DNA of 10,673 nt from Verrucomicrobiota bacterium (lineage in GTDB: Bacteria; Verrucomicrobiota; Verrucomicrobiia; Opitutales; Intestinicryptomonadaceae), in contig QALA01000068.1 of NCBI GenBank assembly GCA_003343565.1, positions 1 to 10,673 on the forward strand. Direction: 5' to 3'. The notes beneath the pieces were generated by a model. It had not been told where the DNA came from and searched no databases. It worked only from the letters and a program-made list of their open reading frames with translations. The position numbers were made by a program, and so were the translations under genes. How positions within the stretch are numbered: position 1 is the stretch's first letter; each line of letters starts with the position of its first letter. Positions 5,607 through 10,673 of this stretch are shown piece after piece.

Positions 5607-5635
5607 CCCAGTCAATTTTCGGGCGCGGCAAACGC

Positions 5636-5663
5636 TTGATAACAATGCTTTCCGGACTATTTG
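5636..5663 (+). promoter_or_regulatory. Candidate internal promoter for rplL
   Basis: TTGATA (5636-5641), a good -35 match, is followed after 16 bases by TATTTG (5658-5663), a weaker -10. It sits after the terminator-like hairpin and before the structured element at 5698-5754. The same stretch could instead form an RNA stem, CGGCAAA (5626-5632) with TTTGCCG (5660-5666), so the two readings compete. L7/L12 is needed in several copies per ribosome, so an extra promoter would make sense, but this is inference. Confidence 0.3.
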
Positions 5664-5697
5664 CCGAAGTTCGGGAAGGTGCAAAACAACAACTAAT

Positions 5698-5754
5698 GGA
5701 CTAACTTAGGAGGCGTCGGCCTCTTAATTGTTCCGAGGGGAACGCTAAGGGTCC
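5698..5754 (+). ncRNA. Compact three-way-junction-like RNA element in the rplL leader
   Basis: By eye this 57-base stretch folds into a closed structure. GGAC (5698-5701) pairs with GTCC (5751-5754). After an internal loop (TAA opposite G), CTTAG (5705-5709) pairs with CTAAG (5745-5749). Inside are two hairpins: GAGGC (5710-5714) with GCCTC (5719-5723), loop GTCG; and GTTCC (5730-5734) with GGAAC (5739-5743), loop GAGG. All pairs are Watson-Crick. The left hairpin could alternatively extend as TTAG/TTAA. The ribosome binding site AAGGAG (5756-5761) begins two bases after the element, so folding could affect rplL translation. No known leader family is claimed. Confidence 0.5.
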
Positions 5755-5770
5755 GAAGGAGAATAAAATC

Positions 5771-6148
5771 ATGGCAGACATCACAAAGGATCAGGTTATA
5801 GAATGGCTCAGCGCGCTCACGGTCGTCGAGGCGGCCGAGCTGGTCAAGGAGCTGGAAGAAAAGTGGGGCGTAAGCGCGGCGGCTCCCGTGGCGGTTGTCG
5901 CCGGCGGAGCTGCGGCTCCCGCGGAAGAGGAGAAGGTCGCTTTCGACGTCGTGTTGAAGTCGGTTGACGCTTCCAAGAAGATTGCGGTCATTAAGGAAGT
6001 CCGCGCGATTACCTCTCTGGGATTGGCGGAGGCCAAGGCTCTCGTCGAAGGCGCGCCCAAGACTCTCAAAGAGGGCGTCACAAAGGCGGAGGCCGAAGAG
6101 ATGGCCAAGAAGCTCAAGGACGCCGGCGCGGAGGTCGAAATCAAGTAA
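5771..6148 (+). CDS. rplL: 50S ribosomal protein L7/L12
   Basis: L7/L12 forms the flexible stalk that recruits EF-Tu, EF-G and other GTPases. The 125 residues match the family (E. coli 121). The N-terminal dimerisation and L10-binding helices are at about 1-32 (KDQVIEWLSALTVVEAAELV). An Ala/Val/Gly/Pro-rich hinge lies at about 35-55 (SAAAPVAVVAGGAAAPAEEE). The C-terminal factor-binding domain is at about 56-125, with the conserved KKIAVIKEVRAITSLGLAEA (69-88) and KALVEGAPKTLKEGV (89-103). AAGGAG at 5756-5761, nine bases before the ATG, is the best ribosome binding site in the window, fitting a protein needed in excess. It is separated from rplJ by 203 bases containing a hairpin, a promoter candidate and a structured RNA element, which is far longer than usual. 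Confidence 0.98.
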   Translation: MADITKDQVIEWLSALTVVEAAELVKELEEKWGVSAAAPVAVVAGGAAAPAEEEKVAFDVVLKSVDASKKIAVIKEVRAITSLGLAEAKALVEGAPKTLKEGVTKAEAEEMAKKLKDAGAEVEIK

Positions 6149-6470
6149 TTGGCTTTTTATAACCACAGTTGACACATTTCGCGGAGAGTTCGCGGCGCGG
6201 AGGATATATCCCGTGTCGCGGCTGTCCGCTTTTTCCGCTTAAAAAGTTCGAAGCGTAAAAAACGGGCTTGCAGATAAAGTTCTTTCAAATTTTTACGAAT
6301 TGTTAAAGTTCGACGCATTGTTGCGGATTGGGCGGCGGCATTTTCGGGGGATTCGGCGCGGGTATTGGCGCGCAGCATTTTTCGGGAATGCGGGCGGCTC
6401 GTTCTTCGGCGGCTATTCGGGCGTCGCAATGGGCAGGCAATATGGCATGGCGTAGGGTGCGATTGCGTTT
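6149..6470 (+). promoter_or_regulatory. Non-coding gap after rplL: possible terminator and AT-rich promoter region
   Basis: No credible gene is seen. GCGG (6218-6221) pairs with CCGC (6226-6229), followed by five T's (6230-6234), a weak terminator-like element. GCGGA (6181-6185) and TCCGC (6225-6229) could form a competing larger stem, and GGATATATCC (6202-6211) is a perfect palindrome. A consensus -35 TTGACA at 6169-6174 lacks a properly spaced -10. The AT-rich block at 6235-6310 is the most promoter-like stretch: TTGCAG (6268-6273) with TTTTAC (6291-6296) after 17 bases is the best pair found. If rpoB has its own promoter, it may be here, leaving a leader of over 850 bases. Confidence 0.3.
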
Positions 6471-7080
6471 TCGCGTTCTTTTGAAATTATCGGAGCGTGC
6501 GAAAGCCGGGTCGGGACGCGCTTGTCTTTGCCGTTTCATTGCGCTGTCTTGCGGTTGAGGCGGGGCGCGGCGTCTTTTTTTTAAGAGAGTCGGCGGCGCG
6601 TTTGCATGCCGGTTGCCTTTGAAAGTTGCGGCGTTTTTTCCGGGTGCGGCGCTTTTTGGGGCCTCGGCGGGCTGCGGAAGCCTTGCGGTCTTTGAAAGAC
6701 GGCTTTCGGGGAGCCGGGATTATTTGCGGCTCCGACGTTTTTCAATGCCGTCGTCGGCTTTCAATTTTCGGCATTGCTGCCGGCTTTTGAATCGCCGAGG
6801 ACTTCGGCATTTCGCCCGCTTTTGGCGAGGAGTGCGCCTTTTGCGTTCTTTTGAATCGCCGGCGATCTGCGAAGGGGTTGCGGCCTTTGAAAGCAGATAT
6901 GCGGAGCGCGTCGAAATTTTCGGAATGCCTGTGCGTTTGGCGCGTGCGGCGTTTTTTGGAGGGTGTCGGCAGCCTGCCGAAATGCGGTCTTTAAAGGGGC
7001 CGCATTCGGGGTGCCGGGGACTTCGAAAAAATGCCGGCGTTTTACAAGGCGCGGACGGCTTTTGAAGGGCCGGACGTTTT
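6470..7080 (+). repeat. Degenerate repeats of irregular 70-base spacing in the rplL-rpoB spacer
   Basis: A core resembling GCGG(T/C)CTTTGAAAG recurs at least eight times. The base after its T-run is at 6483, 6621, 6694, 6789, 6853, 6889, 6993 and 7064, giving intervals of 138, 73, 95, 64, 36, 104 and 71, many near 70 or its multiples. The units starting at 6685 and 6984 align over most of 60 bases (GCGGTCTTT, then TTCGGGG, GCCGGG and later CG-CGTTTT-CAA-GC). The units at 6781 and 6845 share CTTTTGAATCGCCG. Many units carry inverted repeats, such as TCGGCAG-C-CTGCCGA (6966-6980), CAATGCCG/CGGCATTG (6743-6750/6769-6776) and ATCGCCGGCGAT (6854-6865). Open frames here look like random translation. 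Confidence 0.5.
6977..7009 (+). other. Strong inverted repeat within the rplL-rpoB spacer
   Basis: AATGCGGTCTT (6981-6991) pairs with GGGGCCGCATT (6996-7006) over 11 positions, including three G-T pairs, around a TAAA loop. Three more pairs, CCG (6977-6979) with CGG (7007-7009), extend it past one bulged A. No T-run follows, so it is not a classical terminator. Confidence 0.5.
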
Positions 7081-7100
7081 CGGCGCGGAATGTGCGCGGA

Positions 7101-7121
7101 GTGCGCGCGTTTGGCGCGCGC
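7101..7121 (+). other. GC-rich hairpin in the rpoB leader
   Basis: GTGCGCGC (7101-7108) pairs with GCGCGCGC (7114-7121) over eight positions, one a G-T pair, around a GTTTG loop. It ends 46 bases before the rpoB ATG. A shorter stem, CGATT (7121-7125) with AATCG (7132-7136), follows at once. It could slow or protect the leader RNA. Confidence 0.4.
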
Positions 7122-7167
7122 GATTCGTAAAAATCGAGAGGGAACAAACATTCAAAAATCCAAGAAT

Positions 7168-10100
7168 ATGTCAGAGCGAAAAAATTTTGGAAAGCTGAAG
7201 GAAGTATTGCCCCTTCCGAATCTCATTGAGAACCAGGTCAAGTCATACGCCGATTTTTTGCAGAAGGACGTTCCTCCGTCCAAGAGGGAAATGAAGGGTC
7301 TGCACGCGGTTTTCAGCGAGATATTCCCCATAGAGAGCTACGACGGCAAGCACAAGCTCGAATACGTCTCCTACGAATTGGTGGGGCCGAAGATGAGCGA
7401 GGTTGAGTGCATAAGGGAAGGCGCGACATATTCCGTAGCCCTCTACGTGACCTTTCGCCTGCGCGAGGGCGACCGCACTCAGGAAGAGCGCATTTTCATG
7501 GGCGACATCAACATGATGACCGCCAGCGGCAGCTTTATCGTAAACGGGGCCGAGCGCGTCGTAGTAAGCCAGCTTCACCGCAGTCCCGGAATCTGTTTTG
7601 AGGAGAGCGTGCACAGTTCCGACAAAGTTTTGTTCTCCTACCGCCTCATTCCCGACCGCGGCACTTGGGTAGAGGTCCAGTTCGACCAGAACGATTTGCT
7701 GTACGTCTACATAGACCGCCGCCGTCGCCGCCGCAAATTTTTAATCACTACGCTGCTTCGCGCCTTTGGCCACAGCTCCGACCAGGAGATTGTCAATCTG
7801 TTTTACAAGGTGGAGGATTTGTCCGTAAGCAAGGCGCTCAAGATGGACAACATCTCGCACTACGTCTTGGCGGAGGCCGTCACGGATACCGACAAGGGCG
7901 TGGTCTTGCTGAAGCAGTACGAGACTCTCACGACCATTGCCGTCCAGAAGTTCAAGGCCGCCAACATTCAGGAGATAAAGGTAATCGACACGACGGTTGA
8001 CGACGGCGCGATAGTCCGCGCGATAAAGAAGGACAAGACCAAGAACGAGGAGAGCGCGCTCAAGTACATTTACACGCAGCTGCGTCCGGGCGAGCCCGTG
8101 ACGATAGAGAACGCGCGCGTGCTCATGCGCCGCACCTTGCGCGACCCGAAGCGCTACGATCTCGGCCGCGTCGGGCGTTTCAAGATAAACCAGAAACTGG
8201 GCCTGAAGACTCCGCTGGACACGAGGATACTGACCAGCGAGGACATTGTGGAGGCCACGCGTTATCTCTGCCGCCTGAAGAAGGGCGACGGCGTAATCGA
8301 CGACATCGACAATCTTGGCAGCCGCCGCGTCCGCACTGCCGGCGAGCTTTTGGCGAACCAGTGCCGCATAGGTTTGGCGCGCACGGAAAAGGTTATCCGC
8401 GAGAGAATGAACGGTTCCGACCAGAATAGCGACTCCCTCACTCCGAGCCGCCTGGTCAACACTAAGGCGATGACCACCGTGATACGCGACTTCTTTGCGC
8501 GCAACCAGCTCTCGCAGTTCATGGACCAGATAAATCCGCTCTCCGAGCTTACGCACAAGCGCCGTCTTTCCGCGCTCGGCCAGGGCGGCTTGAGCCGCGA
8601 GCGCGCGGGCTTTGAGGTTCGCGACGTTCACGCGTCGCACTACGGCAGGATTTGTCCGATTGAGACGCCTGAAGGCCCGAATATCGGCCTGATAAACTCG
8701 CTTTCGTGCTACGCGCGCATAAACGAGTTCGGCTTTATAGAGACGCCGTACAGGAAGGTTGAAAACGGCAGGGTGCTCAACAAGATAGAGTACCTGTCTG
8801 CGGACGACGAAGAGGGCCTTACGGTGGCGCAGGCCAACAGCGAAATCAAGGACGGCAGGCTTGTCGGCCGCGTCACGGCGAGGAAGTTCGACGAGGTCAG
8901 CGAGGTCGATCCGGCGGACGTCGACTACATGGACGTCAGCCCCAAGCAGCTCGTTTCGGTTGCGGCCGGCCTGATACCGTTCCTTGAGCACGACGACGCC
9001 AACCGCGCGCTGATGGGCTCGAACATGCAGCGCCAGGGGGTTCCGCTTCTCAAGACGCAGGCTCCGTATGTCGCCACGGGGATAGAGGCGCGCGTCGCGT
9101 CGGATTCCCGCACGGTGATACTTTCGGAGTCGGACGGCAAGATAGCCAGCGTGGACGCCAAGCGGATAGTCGTCACTCCGGACGGCGAGATGCCGAAAAA
9201 GACTTCCGGCAAGCTCAAGACCGACAAGGAAAAGGGGATATACGTTTACGAGCTGCGCAAATTCATGCGTTCCAACGCCTGCACGTGCTTCAATCAAAAG
9301 CCCGTGGCAAAGAAGGGCGACGCAGTTCGCGCGGGCACTGTTCTGGCTGACGGCGCGGCGACGGACGGCGGCGAGCTCGCTTTGGGCAAGAACGTTCTGG
9401 TGGCCTTCATGCCGTGGAACGGATACAACTTTGAGGACGCCATACTGCTTTCGGAAAAGCTGATTAAAAACGACGTGTTCACGTCGGTTCACATCGAGGA
9501 GTACGAGGTCACCGCGCGCGACACGAAGCTCGGGCCGGAGGAGATCACGCGCGACATTCCGAATGTCGGCGACGACGCCCTCAGGAATCTCGACCGCGAC
9601 GGCGTGATACGCGTCGGGGCGGAGGTCAAGGCCGGAGACATTCTCGTCGGCAAGATCACGCCCAAGAGCGAGACGGAGCTGGCTCCGGAGGAGAAGCTTC
9701 TGCGCGCGATTTTCGGCGAGAAGGCCGCGGACGTAAAGGATACGTCGCTTTTGGTCCCGTCCGGGGTCAAGGGGATAGTGATGGACGTCAAGCGTTCCAC
9801 GAAGTCCGAGCACGAGAGCGAAAAGCTCAATCCCAGCGACGTGCGCCGCCGCACCAGAAAGGTCAACGAGGAGCACCGCGCCCAGTTCGACAAATTGCGC
9901 GACGAGCTTACGGAGGCTCTATCCAACGTTCTTTTGGGGGAGAAGATTCCCCTCGACGTTCGCAACAAGTCGACCGGAGAGGTCATAATACCGGCCAACA
10001 GGAAGATTACCAAGACACTCCTGCGCCGTCTGGCCGCCATTTCGAAGGACATAGACATCGATCCGTCGCCCGTGCGCATAAAGATAATGGAGATTATCGA

Positions 10101-10673
10101 CGGCTACCAGCGGCGGTTTGACGAGATAGAGAACGAGCGCGCCCGCAAGGTCGATTCCATTGAAAACGGCGACGGTTCCGACCAGAACACAATCAAGAGC
10201 GTGAAGGTTTACATTGCGACCAAGCGCAAGATTCAGGTGGGCGACAAGATGGCGGGGCGCCACGGAAACAAGGGCGTGGTTGCGCGCATAGTTCCTGAGG
10301 AGGATATGCCCTACCTGCCCGACGGCACTCCCGTCGAGATCTGCCTGAATCCGATGGGCGTTCCCTCCCGAATGAATGTCGGCCAGGTTTTGGAGACGCA
10401 CTTGGGCTGGGCGTGCAAGAAGCTCGGCTTGAAGGTTGCCACGCCCATATTCGACGGCATAAGCGAGAAGGACATTCGCGGGTATTTGAAGCAGTCGGGA
10501 ATGCCGGAGAGCGGCAAGATACGCCTGCTTGACGGTCTTACCGGCGAATATTTCGACCAGCCCGTCGTTGTCGGCTACATCTACATGATGAAGCTCAACC
10601 ACCTTGTGGCCGACAAGATTCACGCCCGCGCGGTGGGGCCGTACAGCCTGATAACCCAGCAGCCTCTGGGCGG
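7168..10673 (+). CDS. rpoB: RNA polymerase beta subunit, C-terminus beyond the window
   Basis: The beta subunit forms much of the RNA polymerase active site. 1168 codons are visible, ending at TQQPLGG just before the conserved KAQFGGQRFGEME motif, so I estimate about 100 residues are missing. The rifampicin-binding region NQLSQFMDQINPLSELTHKR starts at residue 446, with the residues usually changed in resistance (Q450, D453, H463, S468) in the sensitive form. HYGRICPIETPEGPNIGL follows. The active-site motif GDKMAGRHGNKG is at 1025-1036 (K1027 and K1035 match E. coli K1065 and K1073). A charged, probably coiled-coil insert lies at about 878-1008, where E. coli also has a long insertion. I chose the ATG at 7168, though no ribosome binding site precedes it closely; GAGAGGGA at 7136-7143 is too far. 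The frame is open to the window's end. Confidence 0.97.
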   Translation, partial: MSERKNFGKLKEVLPLPNLIENQVKSYADFLQKDVPPSKREMKGLHAVFSEIFPIESYDGKHKLEYVSYELVGPKMSEVECIREGATYSVALYVTFRLREGDRTQEERIFMGDINMMTASGSFIVNGAERVVVSQLHRSPGICFEESVHSSDKVLFSYRLIPDRGTWVEVQFDQNDLLYVYIDRRRRRRKFLITTLLRAFGHSSDQEIVNLFYKVEDLSVSKALKMDNISHYVLAEAVTDTDKGVVLLKQYETLTTIAVQKFKAANIQEIKVIDTTVDDGAIVRAIKKDKTKNEESALKYIYTQLRPGEPVTIENARVLMRRTLRDPKRYDLGRVGRFKINQKLGLKTPLDTRILTSEDIVEATRYLCRLKKGDGVIDDIDNLGSRRVRTAGELLANQCRIGLARTEKVIRERMNGSDQNSDSLTPSRLVNTKAMTTVIRDFFARNQLSQFMDQINPLSELTHKRRLSALGQGGLSRERAGFEVRDVHASHYGRICPIETPEGPNIGLINSLSCYARINEFGFIETPYRKVENGRVLNKIEYLSADDEEGLTVAQANSEIKDGRLVGRVTARKFDEVSEVDPADVDYMDVSPKQLVSVAAGLIPFLEHDDANRALMGSNMQRQGVPLLKTQAPYVATGIEARVASDSRTVILSESDGKIASVDAKRIVVTPDGEMPKKTSGKLKTDKEKGIYVYELRKFMRSNACTCFNQKPVAKKGDAVRAGTVLADGAATDGGELALGKNVLVAFMPWNGYNFEDAILLSEKLIKNDVFTSVHIEEYEVTARDTKLGPEEITRDIPNVGDDALRNLDRDGVIRVGAEVKAGDILVGKITPKSETELAPEEKLLRAIFGEKAADVKDTSLLVPSGVKGIVMDVKRSTKSEHESEKLNPSDVRRRTRKVNEEHRAQFDKLRDELTEALSNVLLGEKIPLDVRNKSTGEVIIPANRKITKTLLRRLAAISKDIDIDPSPVRIKIMEIIDGYQRRFDEIENERARKVDSIENGDGSDQNTIKSVKVYIATKRKIQVGDKMAGRHGNKGVVARIVPEEDMPYLPDGTPVEICLNPMGVPSRMNVGQVLETHLGWACKKLGLKVATPIFDGISEKDIRGYLKQSGMPESGKIRLLDGLTGEYFDQPVVVGYIYMMKLNHLVADKIHARAVGPYSLITQQPLG

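Noticed and set aside
6169..6210. Consensus TTGACA with a TATATC downstream after rplL
   Set aside because: The boxes are 30 bases apart, far beyond the usual 16 to 18, so it is not called as a promoter.
6613..7065. Open frame of 150 codons on the + strand in the rplL-rpoB spacer
   Set aside because: It begins with TTG without a ribosome binding site. Its translation looks like random GC-rich sequence, and the underlying repeats vary by lengths that are not multiples of three.
6720..7151. Open frame of 143 codons on the - strand in the same spacer
   Set aside because: The product is strongly basic with no domain-like pattern, as expected from an A- and C-rich strand. No ribosome binding site or promoter fits it.
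7741..9876. Open frame of 711 codons on the - strand opposite rpoB
   Set aside because: It lies wholly antisense to highly conserved rpoB sequence and has no recognisable domains. Codon bias of the sense gene explains the lack of antisense stops.

Overview
This window is a translation and transcription core locus of a bacterium. In order on the + strand it carries tRNA-Thr, tuf (EF-Tu), tRNA-Trp, secE, nusG, rplK (L11), rplA (L1), rplJ (L10), rplL (L7/L12) and the first 1168 codons of rpoB, which runs off the right edge. The gene order is the conserved bacterial tuf-secE-nusG-rplKAJL-rpoB order, including the tRNAs that often sit beside tuf and secE. One divergent gene on the - strand at the left encodes a small cysteine-rich protein of the DUF2284 (predicted metal-binding) type.

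The DNA is moderately GC-rich. The SecE is minimal (one membrane span), the EF-Tu has an unusual switch I loop, and RpoB has a long charged insert before the GDK-MAGRHGNKG motif. My best guess is a Verrucomicrobiota-type bacterium, perhaps Opitutae-like. This is an inference from how the proteins read, not from a database search.

Layout: 1-290 is non-coding, with a possible terminator from a gene outside the window and a purine-rich degenerate 16-bp tandem repeat. 291-935 (-) is the DUF2284 gene. 936-1102 is a divergent regulatory region with a terminator-like hairpin just before tRNA-Thr. tRNA-Thr and tuf have no terminator between them and look like one unit, closed by a strong intrinsic terminator at 2429-2461. 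tRNA-Trp, secE, nusG, rplK, rplA, rplJ and rplL follow on the same strand. secE-nusG and rplA-rplJ are tightly spaced. Gaps of 144 to 203 bases before rplK, rplA and rplL hold hairpins that could be autoregulatory leaders. A non-coding gap of about 1 kb then separates rplL from rpoB. It is G+T-rich on the + strand and contains degenerate repeats and many inverted repeats.

Functionally, EF-Tu brings aminoacyl-tRNA to the ribosome. L11, L10 and L7/L12 form the ribosomal stalk and GTPase centre on which EF-Tu acts, and L1 forms the opposite stalk. NusG couples RNA polymerase (RpoB) to ribosomes and Rho. SecE is a core part of the protein-export channel.

I see no exotic gene system here: the coding part is housekeeping. 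The points worth a second look are the EF-Tu switch I loop, a compact three-way-junction-like RNA element directly before rplL, the repeat-rich 1-kb spacer before rpoB, and the purine minisatellite at the left end.
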